This document shows positions 15,301 to 27,300 of a stretch of DNA of 64,000 nt, in pieces (positions within the stretch are counted from its first letter, which is position 1; each line of letters begins with the position of its first letter). Source of the stretch: Lycorma delicatula (taxonomy: Eukaryota > Arthropoda > Insecta > Hemiptera > Fulgoridae); the NCBI RefSeq assembly GCF_047948215.1, contig NC_134465.1, forward strand, positions 17,752,022-17,816,021. The letters run 5' to 3'. The translations under genes were made by a program, and so were the position numbers. The notes beneath the pieces were generated by a model. That model was not told the DNA's origin, ran no database searches, and saw only the letters and a program-made list of their open reading frames with translations.

Positions 15301-18300
15301 AATATGGATGAAGAGGTTGAGGTAGACCCGGTATATGGTGGAAGGATGAGGTTAGGGCGGAATGGTTTTGTGAAATAGGGAGGAGACTGGATTTGAGTGA
15401 GGCAGTTGGCTGGAGACCGAAAGAATGGAGATCTCTTATAATCTTGAAACACGGCAGTAAAAAGGACACGAATAAGAAAGAAGAAAGATAAACTCTATTA
15501 TAATTTACAGGACGTAGGAATGGAATGCAAAGTTGGCAGGAGTCTATTACTCCCTACTTTATCGCAGAACCTGGACAGAGTCCCTTGCTGCTGGATCATT
15601 CTAATCGGGCTTGTTTTTTAAAAGGGTTATTTTTTTAATCTCGGATCTAATTTTTCAAGTTTTGTCTATTATTATTTTAGTGAATTTAAGACGGATTTAA
15701 TTGCATTCCAATCCGTTGTTAAACCAGCGTTATCGAACCCATTTCATGGGCCGACCGCGGAAGGCTAGGCTTATAAAGCCTGTCCTCCCGACGTAATTCC
15801 CCTTCAGACCGTCCACTGAAGTCCTTTCGGTGCTAACTCTTTAATAGGTTAGCAGGAATACGCCACAACGGGGCACTACCTGTAAGGAGGGAGCAATGCG
15901 TCTCCTTTTCCGGAGGAGTCGCAATTGCTAGGTTATTTTATCTTACTGTAAGTTTTGAAATAGGAGAGGTTGTGTAGAAGCTCTTCATCCGCTTCTGGTA
16001 TGGCTGCCCTTCAGGACGCATCTCTGCTGGGCTCTGTTCCGGACTCCAGTCCGTGATGTTGAGGCGAGTGGTTGGTCTTCCTTCTTCTTCTCCCTCTTCT
16101 TCTTCCGAAGACCTCTTCGTTCTTCTTTGGCCTGCACTTTCCAAGAATTGGTAGTAACCGAAGTTACATACAATTAACCTTGAAATTCCCGAGGCCCCGA
16201 AGGGCTGAACGGGGGAAAGTGCAGGTTTCTTCGTTCTTCTGTGCTGTCAGTGGCTGCTGAGCAGGTGACTGCTGGGCAGGTGGCTGCTGGGCTTGTGACT
16301 GCTGGGCTGATGGCTGCTGGGCTCGTTCCCTCTTTCTTCTTTCTTGAAAGGAAAGGAAGGTAATAGGGAACTTACAAATGGTGATACCTATTCGCGATCG
16401 CGGTTTTGGGGCGGCGATTTTCTGGAAAGAAGTAAACAGTAATTATTCACTCCACGTAATTATTAACCTTCAGACACACGTGTGTCTGAGAAGGGGCTGG
16501 GGGGACCGCGTGGCCGCAGTGAAGAAACCATTTGTTTTTGTAGTGGCTGTTGGTATCTGCAACAAAAGAAGCAGAAGACACACACGAGAAAAAAAAAAAA
16601 AGAAAAAAAAAACCGCGTTTTTGTTTTATGCGCGACTTACCGTATTTGAAGTCTTCAAACTATATAACTCGCGAAAAACTATTCATTCGCGACCCCGGAA
16701 ACGCGTCTGACGCACTATTCCGTTTATGGCTCATGCGATATGGAGGCCCCTAAGCCTGGTTTGTCGATTTTCGGCTACCGCACCGCACCATCACGGTGGC
16801 TCGTCCAGTACGGCGTGAGGCCGCTTCCTTACAACTGTCGGAGTTGGGTCCTCTCGGCAGATGTCCCGAAGATGACTGTGTTCGGACACAGCCGCTCTCC
16901 CGAACAGTCTGCGCGCCTGCGCCACCCCCACCTCGGACACGGATTGCAATCTCGCATCAGATCGGAGAGTGGCGTTCCTGACGAACCACGGAGCTCCAAA
17001 GATCGTCCGCAACGCGATGTTTTGGACTTACAGGACGTATTATACTGCGGCATACTATAGCGGTTATAAAATTGTGCTTGGCAATAAATTTTATTGCCCT
17101 GAGTTTACCTATGAAGTCGCCTTGAAATGGGGCAAAACAAACATAATGATCAATTGAAACTTACACGATGAAATAGTTATGTTTTTCAACTCGCAGTTGC
17201 AACTGTAACGGTAAGGTGAAAAATCATAAGATTATAACATTGTACTGTAGCAGTTCAATGATATTTTAAAATACCTAAAACAGTAAGGCAAAACTTTAAG
17301 AGAAAACCAAAACTGTTGTTCTACAATCTTTCACGTCAAACTTAGTTCAGCATCTTACGGACAGTGTTTAAAATACTGTTATAAATATTTATTTATTCAT
17401 TATTTAATATTTAGTAAATATATTAAAAGGTAGCAATAAATTTGCCATAGCACTGAAACTAAAAGAAAAAAGAAATCTTGAAAAAAATTATGAAATACAA
17501 ATATTTTAATAGAATTGTCAGTTATAAGAAAGTATATAAATGACTGCATGACAAAGCAAAATTGTGATTTTTAAATTGCTTTATTTAATTCTTTTCTGTA
17601 AAAGTTTTACATTAATTCATCGCTTTGTCCCGTCTTTAAATATGATATATTGGGGCTGGCATAGTGATGGTACAGTTCAGTGAGAAATTAAATCGGTAAG
17701 TATGTGTAGTACGGAGCAATATCTTAAGGTGCGTATGAAAATACGAAAGTAATTTTTTAAATAGTTTGTTCTCTAATTTTAGTTATTGTTTAGACTTACA
17801 TTATTCCGTTTTCTTTAAAAAAAATCAATCTAAAACAAACAGAAAGGAAAAAACACTAAAATCTTAGATATAAGATTCTTGAAAAATCCCCGTCAAACAA
17901 AAAATGAAAATGTACTCGTGACAATCGGATGAACCATTTAGAAATGTCAAGTAAACAGCTAGTCGGCCAATATCCTAACAACCGACAATGTACTGATACA
18001 TTTAATCACGAAAACTAAATTATCTATTTTTTACTTATTTGAAGTATAATAATTTTTTTTATTTGTTATAGGAGTGGTAAATACAGTTTTATCGTGTGAA
18101 ACATTCCATCCTTTAAGTAAATTATCGTACAGTTTTTATTTAATACATCCATTTATACAGCAACTACAGATCGGCTATACTTATACGTCTAGAAAATTCA
18201 CTGATATTTCTCAGGTAATGATACTTATTATCGTATAAAAAGTAATAAACTAAGTTTGTAATTAATTTGACAAATATAAATTAATAAAATGTAATCTATA

Positions 18301-21300
18301 CATCTGACCCGAGGTTTTACTTTAACCTTTAGTTGGTGAGGTGAGGTGACGTTTCACCAAAACATACGGTGAGATGACATCATTTTACCCCTTAATTTTT
18401 TGTTACTTTTTATGTAATTTTTAATTTTAGTTATTGTTAAGTGAATAAAAGTTTTTACAGCTTTAATACTTTAAACCGCTTTTTAATACGGTAAAACAGT
18501 TTAATAGTAAATAGGAAAATAGTTTATTCCGTACTTCAATTTCACTTTCATTTCAAATATTACACCCGATACCGATTCGTAATATGTATTGTGCCACAAC
18601 TTGGGTATTTCTTCTCGGTTCTACTTTAGACCGACTAAAATTGGTTTTAGTCAGATAAATGTTTCCATCTATTTCTCTGTGTTTATCGATTATATAATCA
18701 TTATATTGATTATATTTTCACCGCCTCCTGAAACTTCGACCTCAGGATCTATGTCGTGTTTGCTAACGATACAGTCATTCCGATCCACCGATCGTTCCTC
18801 ACTTCCTACAGCAACCGCCTCTCAATTTCCATCTCTAACTCGTTCCTGATTACCGTTTGCACCTTGTTCCCTATTTTGACCTGTAATTGGTTCATCGATA
18901 TCCAAATCCTCACTTTCTCATCCATCCGGTTAATGAAGAATTGCTTCTTCGAAATTCTGATCGCACGCATTCATTTTTACGCTGGAAAAAATTAATACGA
19001 TTTGCTAATAAAATTGAAACGGCTAAATGCAAAGAAATTAATATTTAAACAAAAATCTGCGTTATTTGATCATTTTACGAGAGGAGGTTATACTTTACAT
19101 AAATGGTAAGCGCACGTCAGATACTCGATTGAGAAAAATCAGACGCTATAAAAATTCTCAGTGCACGGCGATCTAATTAAAACTAAAAAATAACCGGCTA
19201 CTGCAAAGCATGTTTCATTATGTGATGGAGGGTGGGAGTAATCGCATAGCAACCAAATATGCTCCGTCATTATGACGTCACCTCACCGGTTGAAGGTTAA
19301 GCGTATTTATGAGGTTAAATATTGTTATTTCTTACATACATTGTCCTCCTCTATGAATCATGAGACCTTGCCGTTGGTGAGGGGGCTTGAGTGCTCAGGG
19401 ATACAGAGTAGCTGGACCGAAGGTGCAACCATATCGGAGAGGTATCTGTTGAGAGCCAGACTAAGGAATGATTCCTGAAAGAGGGCAGCAGCTCTTTCAG
19501 TAGTTGTTAGGGGCGTGAGTCAGGACGACTTAAACGGCCGTATCAACATCACTCAGTCCTCTGAGTACTGCGCAGCTGAAAGCAATGGAAAACTACAGCT
19601 GCTTTTTTCCCAAGAAAATGTGGCTCTCTGCATTTTCACATAGCAATAATGCCTTCCTTGGTAAAATATTCCGGAGGTAAAATAGTCCCCCGTTCGGATC
19701 TCCGGGTGGGGACTACTAAGGAAGGGGTCACCAGAAAATTAAAAAATAACATTCTACGAGTCGGAGCATGGAATGTTAGAAGCTTGAAAAAGGTTGGTAG
19801 GCTAGAAAATTTAAAAAGGGAAATGGGTAGGACAAATGTGGATATAGTAGGAATTAGTGAGGTTCGGTGGGAAGAGGAAGGCGACTTTTGGTCAGGTGAT
19901 TTTAGAGTAATTAACTCAGCGTCAAATAATGGGCAGGCAGGAGTAGGTTTCGTGATGAACAAGAAGATAGGGAGGAGAGTGGAGTATTTCAAAACGCATA
20001 GCGATAGAATCATTGTAATAAGGATAAAATCAAAACCTAAACCGACAACGATTGTTAACGTCTATATGCCTACAAGCGCCCATGATGATGATGAGGTAGA
20101 GTGTGTATACGAAGAGATTGATGAAGCAATTAAACACGTAAAAGGAGATGAAAATTTAATAATAGTTGGAGATTGGAATGCAAGCATTGGAAAAGGCAAG
20201 GAAGGAAATATAGTGGGTGAATACGGGCTGGGCAAAAGGAATGAAAGAGGGGACCGACTTATAGAATTTTGCACAAAGTATAATTTAGTAATTGCCAACA
20301 CCCAATTTAAAAATCATAATAGAAGAATATACACTTGGAAAAAGCCAGGCGATACTGGAAGGTATCAGATAGATTATATCATGGTTAAGCAAAGATTTAG
20401 AAATCAACTCGTTGACTGCAAAACTTACCCTGGAGCAGACATTGATAGCGATCATAATTTGGTGATAATGAAATGTAGATTGGGGTTTAAAAACCTGAAG
20501 AAAAGGTGTCAGATGAATCGGTGGAATTTAGAGAAGCTTGAGGAAGAGGAGGTAAAGAAGATTTTTGAGGAGGACATCGCAAGAGGTCTGAGTAAAAAAG
20601 ATAAGGTAGAAAATGTAGAAGAAGAATGGGAGAATGTTAAAAAGGAAATTCTTAAATCAGCAGAAGCAAACTTAGGCGGAATAAAGAGAACCGGTAGAAA
20701 ACCTTGGGTTTCAGACGATATATTACAGCTGATGGATGAACGTAGAAAATATAAGAATGCTAGTGATGAAGAAAGTAAAAGGAACTATCGGAAATTAAGA
20801 AATGCTATAAACAGGAAGTCCAAACTGGTGAAAGAAGAGTGGATTAAAGAAAAGTGTTCAGAAGTGGAAAGAGAAATGAACATTGGTAAAATAGACAGAG
20901 CATACAGGAAAGTTAAGGAAAATTTTGGGGTACATAAATTAAAATCTAATAATGTGTTAAACAAAGATGGTACACCAATATATAATACGAAAGGTAAAGT
21001 CGATAGATGGGTGGAATATATTGAAGAGTTATACGGAGGAAATGAATTAGAAAATGGTGTTATAGAGGAAGAAGAGGAAGTTGAGGAGGATGAAATGGGA
21101 GAAACATTACTGAGATCTGAATTTAAGAGAGCATTAAAAGATTTAAATGGCAGAAAGGCTCCTGGAATAGACGGAATACCTGTAGAATTACTGCGCAGTG
21201 CAGGTGAGGAAGCGATTGATAGATTATACAAACTGGTGTGTAATATTTATGAAAATGGGGAATTTCCATCAGACTTCAAAAAAAGTGTTATAGTTATGAT

Positions 21301-24300
21301 ATCAAAGAAAGCAGGGGCAGATAAATGTGAAGAATACAGAACAATTAGTTTAACTAGTCATGCATCAAAAATCTTAACTAGAATTTTATACAGAAGAATT
21401 GAGAGGAGAGTGGAAGAAGTGTTAGGAGAAGACCAATTTGGTTTCAGGAAAAGTATAGGGACAAGGGAAGCAATTTTAGGCCTCAGATTAATAGTAGAAG
21501 GAAGATTAAAGAAAAACAAACCAACATACTTGGCGTTTATAGACCTAGAAAAGGCTTTCGATAACGTAGACTGGAATAAAATGTTCAGCATTTTAAAAAA
21601 ATTAGGGTTCAAATACAGAGATAGAAGAGCAATTGCTAACATGTACAGGAACCAAACAGCAACAATAACAATTGAAGAACATAAGAAAGAAGCCCTAATA
21701 AGAAAGGGAGTCCGACAAGGATGTTCCCTATCTCCGTTACTTTTTAATCTTTACATGGAACTAGCAGTTAATGATGTTAAAGAACAATTTAGATTCGGAG
21801 TAACAGTACAAGGTGAAAAGATAAAGATGCTACGATTTGCTGATGATATAGTAATTCTAGCCGAGAGTAAAAAGGATTTAGAAGAAACAATGAACGGCAT
21901 AGATGAAGTCCTACGCAAGAACTATCTCATGAAAATAAACAAGAAGAAAACAAAAGTAATGAAATGTAGTAGAAATAACAAAGATGGACCGCTGAATGTG
22001 AAAATAGGAGGAGAAAAGATTATGGAGGTAGAAGAATTTTGTTATTTGGGAAGTAAAATTACTAAAGATGGACGAAGCAGGAGCGATATAAAATGCCGAA
22101 TAGCACAAGCTAAACTAGCCTTCAGTAAGAAATATAATTTGTTTACATCAAAAATTAATTTAAATGTCAGGAAAAGATTTTTGAAAGTGTATGTTTGGAG
22201 TGTCGCTTTATATGGAAGTGAAACTTGGACAATCGGAGTATCTGAGAAGAAAAGATTAGAAGCTTTTGAAATGTGGTGCTATAGGAGAATGTTAAAAATC
22301 AGATGGGTGGATAAAGTGACAAATGAAGAGGTATTGCGGCAAATAGATGAAGAAAGAAGCATTTGGAAAAATATAGTTAAAAGAAGAGACAGACTTATAG
22401 GCCACATACTAAGGCATCCTGGAATAGTCGCTTTAATATTAGAAGGACAGGTAGAAGGAAAAAATTGTGTAGGCAGGCCACGTTTGGAGTATGTAAAACA
22501 AATTGTTGGGGATGTAGGATGTAGAGGGTATACTGAAATGAAACGACTAGCACTAGATAGGGAATCTTGGAGAGCTGCATCAAACCAGTCAAATGACTGA
22601 AGACAAAAAAAAAAAAAAACATACATTGTAAAAATATTTCTCAAATATGCTGCTTAAAGGAGAATCCATTATTAATGAGTTCATCTCGTATCTATTATTT
22701 TACATTTAAGAATACTAAGCGCTACCTTCCTGCTGAAAAAATAATTTAAAATAAACAAAGATTTATACAGATTATTAATCGATTTACGATTAACTTATCT
22801 ATACCGTTATTTTTAAGTGATTTTATGTAGTGGTTTAATGTTTCCTTGATCACTTTTTTTTTTAAATATTTTTTTTTACGTCACAGTAACAAAATAGTCA
22901 TTTACACTCCTGTATCCTAACAACAGAGAAAAAAAGAAAACAGACGAAGACTGTAGAAGAAATCCAGCAGCTGACACCAACAGAGAGAAAGATGAGGCCT
23001 GAATTCTCCATTGTGATGCTCTTCACAAGGCTCATGTCTTTCAAAGGTTATGGTTGTTAATATTTACAAACAAGAATAGTCAGGCAAAATGAAGCAAGAA
23101 GGCCGTCCCTTTACAGCAAATTCGGCTCGGCCTAGACTACCAAAAAAAGAAGAATCCCCACAACAAAGATTCTCTATTCTTCCTTCATCTTACAATAATA
23201 ATTAATCAGGCTACTGTTTTCAGACACCATGGGCGACTCCCTCCATGAAGGGAACGGATTAGACCCTCCACGAAACTAAGAACTCCGTCAGCCGGATTCC
23301 TGCTAGACTGAAAGCCCTTCAGTCAGTGTACTGAAGAGGAATTGTGTCAGGAGAAAGATGTAGATATCTCATTAATTTCCTAATAACCAAAGCAAAAAAA
23401 ATATTTTCTGCATTGTTTTTTTTATAAAGGATCTGAATACAATTCCAAACCTGCTTATCTTAAATAGAACTAAACATAAATAAATAAATATACATGTATA
23501 TATATTTATTTTTATAAAATAAAAAAAAAATTTATCGATAAACAATTTTTACAAAATAAAGTAAAAAGCTGTAATTTAATGTGTAAATGTAAAAAAACAA
23601 GAATTATTAAAAAAACATCACTGAAGATGGGCTTAGGCTCGAAAACATTTTGAACATGAAAAAGTAAAGGTAAGTGTTCTCTAATTCTGTACTTTGTGGA
23701 GGCTGAAAAAATATTATATATATATATACATATATGTATGTATAACCACCGTTAAAAATGAAATACCTGTCCAATAAACAGAAATACCCAACAGCAAGGG
23801 ACTAATGTCCAGGATCTGCGAGAAATATTCCCTGGCATCCTTACAGTCCATTCCGTTCCAATGTAGTCATTATTTTCTACTTGTACTTCATTTCCCTAAT
23901 AAATATTGTTTTTTTGTTTTATATTGTATGTGTTTTTAAGTTTACATTATTAATATTTTAATTTGATGGGAACTTTATTTTATATGTAGATGGATTTATA
24001 TAATTTATTTAAAGGTTGAACCGGTAAATCTTCCTTAAATTTTTAACAGGTCTGAAAACAGTGGAGCAGATAGGTTAGTAATGCAAATTTCTTTATAGGT
24101 ATTATATTAATAATTTTTTTTTTGCGTTCATTATTTTGTTTATTTACATATTTTTATAATTTCAATGACTGCCTTATCAAGCATTATGTTAGTGTTATTG
24201 ACAAAATGTTTACCGCACGTATAACTACATTTCTTAATTTCTACCTAACATCTTTTTTATAATCGATAACAGTATTAACTTTTTTAAATAAGAAGCTTTT

Positions 24301-27300
24301 AATATTATTTAAAGTTAAATTTCTCATAAATTCTAAAGTTTGGAAACCGGTTTTATTAATCTTCATACTTACATGGCATAAATAAAAATTTAATTTATAC
24401 TTTTCTTTGTATAACATACCAATTTTTTTGTAGTTATCTATTTATTTATATTTTTACTTTTATTTTGATTTTTAAACATTTAAGAATTTATTTTTTAGAT
24501 TTATTTTGAATATAATTTTTAACGATTTTTATTAGTCATATGCGGTATCTTTTATAATTAACGTTAAATTTACAGTAAAGTGTACAAACCAAAATCCTAA
24601 TGATACAGATCATATTGAAAAATCCAATTCATTTTTTACAAAATTGGAGAATGTAATAATATCAACAAATTTGAAGAACAAATAATGAAAATATACCAAA
24701 AAACAACTAAAATTTTACAATAACTGGTTCATGGAAATTATAAATTTAATTTAATAATTAATTTTATGTAAACTGCATTTAAATAAACCTCCAAATTGTT
24801 AATTGTAATCTCCACAAATGTAATTCTTGTAATAGATAATAGATTTTATTAAATGACTGAAAGAAAACAAATGTTTCTTCCCTACATTTTAAATTTAACT
24901 ATGTTTAATAAACGTGTAGTCATATCTAATATGTAAAAATCATAATGAAAACATTCAGGTGCATAAAATGTGAAAAGTACTACTTTAACAGTACAAACAA
25001 ACTCATAAGCAAAATTACATTAATAATTTTTACTCTACTGTTAGAAACTTTACTTAAATTATTCATAAACAAATTAAATACTCAGCTGATGTTTCATAAA
25101 GCATGTTTGATTGGAATTAATTGCTCATTCCATATGGTTTAGCTGACACAAGCCTTTTGCAGAAGTGTTGGGTTGTTCATTGCCTGGGACTCCTATTAGG
25201 CTAGAAATTTAGCAGAAACTTATAAATATGTTATGTTGGTTAAGATACAGGCAGAAATGGGTACATGTAAATCTACAAAAAGAGTAGATGGCTAATATTG
25301 TTTTAAGAGGACTTAATAGAATTACAACATAAGCATATTAAGACCTATCCATGACAAGGTGTAAGGTATTGGTGGAATGAACAGTTTAACAATATTGTTA
25401 AAAACAGGCTTAATACTCCATAATCAAGCACAAAAGTACGGTCGACTTAATTATCTTATTTGCATCCATTAATATAGACAACAATATCCAGGTTTGTCTG
25501 GAAAAAACCGAAAGCACCTGTGTTTATGTAGCAAGCGATAAGTTTTTTTGCTTCCTTGTATGAAGTAAAGGAAGTATTGTGATCATGAAAAAGGTTTCTA
25601 GATTTCAATGGAAATATCCATTTTGACCATCCTTGAATCTATCTTGACTAGTTTCAACATGTCTGTATGTACATATGTACGTATGTAATTACGTATCTCA
25701 CATAACTCAAAAACGATTAGGTGCTGGATGTTGTCATCTAGATGTGCACCTCCCCTTTTGATTGCAATCGACTGAACCAAAAAAGCCTAAAATCCAAAAA
25801 GATTTGGATTTTGGACTTTTTCTTAAATACAGTAATAAGCCCTTATTGAGAGCTTTTCAATGATATAATTGGTACTTATTTTCATTGGTTCCAGAGTTGT
25901 AGCCAAATAAAATTTCAATTAATGAAATATTTGGATCTTAGGGGAATGCACATCGGATCAAATCAGAATTAATCTCCATTTTTTAACTTTTTTTTTTTTT
26001 AATTTAAATATATTGATTTATTAATAATTATTAACTTCCTATTGTAAAAAAAAAAAATTACGATAATAATTCAATAATAAAAAAATTTTTTTTTTTTTTG
26101 TCTTCAGTCATTTGACTAGTTTGATGCAGCTCTCCAAGATTCCCTATCTAGTACTAGTCGTTTCATTTCAGTATACCCTCTACATCCTACATCCCTAACA
26201 ATTTGTTTTACATATTCCAAACGTGGCCTACCTACACAATTTTTTCCTTCTAAGCGACTATTCCAGGATGCCTTAGTATGTGGCCTATAAGTCTGTCTCT
26301 TCTTTTAACTATATTTTTCCAAATGCTTCTTTCTTCATCTATTTGCCGCAATACCTCTTCATTTGTCATTTTATCCACACATCTGATTTTTAACATTCTC
26401 CTATAGCACCGCATTTCAAAAGCTTCTAATCTTTTCTTCTCAGATACTCCGATCGTCCAAGTTTCACTTCCATATAAAGCGACACTCCAAACAAGTACTT
26501 TCAAAAATCTTTTCCTGACATTTAAATTAATTTTTGATGTAAATAAATTATATTTCTTACTGAAGGCTCGTTTAGCTTGTGCTATTCGGCATTTTATATC
26601 GCTCCTGCTTCGTCCATCTTTAGTAATTCTACTTCCCAAATAACAAAATTCTTCTACCTCCATAATTTTTTCTCCTCCTATTTTCACATTCAGTGGTCCA
26701 TCTTTGTTATTTCTACTACATTTCATTACTTTTGTTTTGTTCTTGTTTATTTTCATGCGATAGTTCTTGCGTAGGACTTCATCTATGCCGTTCATTGTTT
26801 CTTCTAAATCCTTTTTACTCTCGGCTAGAATTACTATATCATCAGCAAATCGTAGCATCTTTATCTTTTCACCTTGTACTGTTACTCTGAATCTAAATTG
26901 TTCTTTAACATCATTAACTGCTAGTTCCATGTAAAAAATAAAAAAATAAAAATAATATCAGAAGTTTTTAATGAAGTAAAATTTTACGTACTTTTCATTT
27001 TAAAATAATGTGTAAATGTTTGATAGGGGTACAAGGAAGTCATGTATTGTCCATATCAGATGTTTTTGTTTTAAATGTTAACTCTAGATGAAAGTACAAC
27101 AGAAAAACTATCTACCGTAATGAGGTTATAAATAGCTGTTAGTTGTATTTGTTATGGCAACCGGTTCATTTTTTAACAACCACTTGAAATTCAATTTTAG
27201 AATAGACCTTGTAGTTTTAAAGGGCAAAAAACTAATAGGATTTCAAAGAACGGGTAACATTTTTTTGAAATGGGTAAGCTCTACCTCTTCTTTTGGAAAT

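Larger units (their letters stand above)
14435..18071. other. Gene A intron, 3.6 kb
   Basis: The intron starts with a (TA)n microsatellite at 14439-14460. Its middle is a GC-rich, repeat-like island (about 15540-17100) that contrasts with the AT-rich flanks. Nothing else is recognised. Confidence 0.65.
25550..27040 (+). mobile_element. TIR element (non-autonomous DNA transposon), split by a LINE
   Basis: The left end is gcttccttgta (25550-25560) and the right end tacaaggaagt (27030-27040), an inverted repeat of at least 10 bp. The interior (aggaagtattgtgatcatga ... 'ataactcaaaaacgattagg' ... 'ctccccttttgattgcaatc') is the same family as 41072-41590, which lies in the opposite orientation. 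26086-26934 is a later LINE insertion. No transposase frame. The superfamily is not determined. Confidence 0.65.

Noticed and set aside
16740..17060. Overlapping ORFs on both strands in the GC-rich island as a host gene
   Set aside because: Long frames are expected by chance in GC-rich sequence. No splice context or recognisable domain, and the frames conflict with each other.
19636..22644. Minus-strand ORFs opposite the LINE (for example 19636-20013, 20785-21231, 22279-22644)
   Set aside because: They mirror the conserved + strand RT frame and recur opposite the other LINE copies. No motif of their own.
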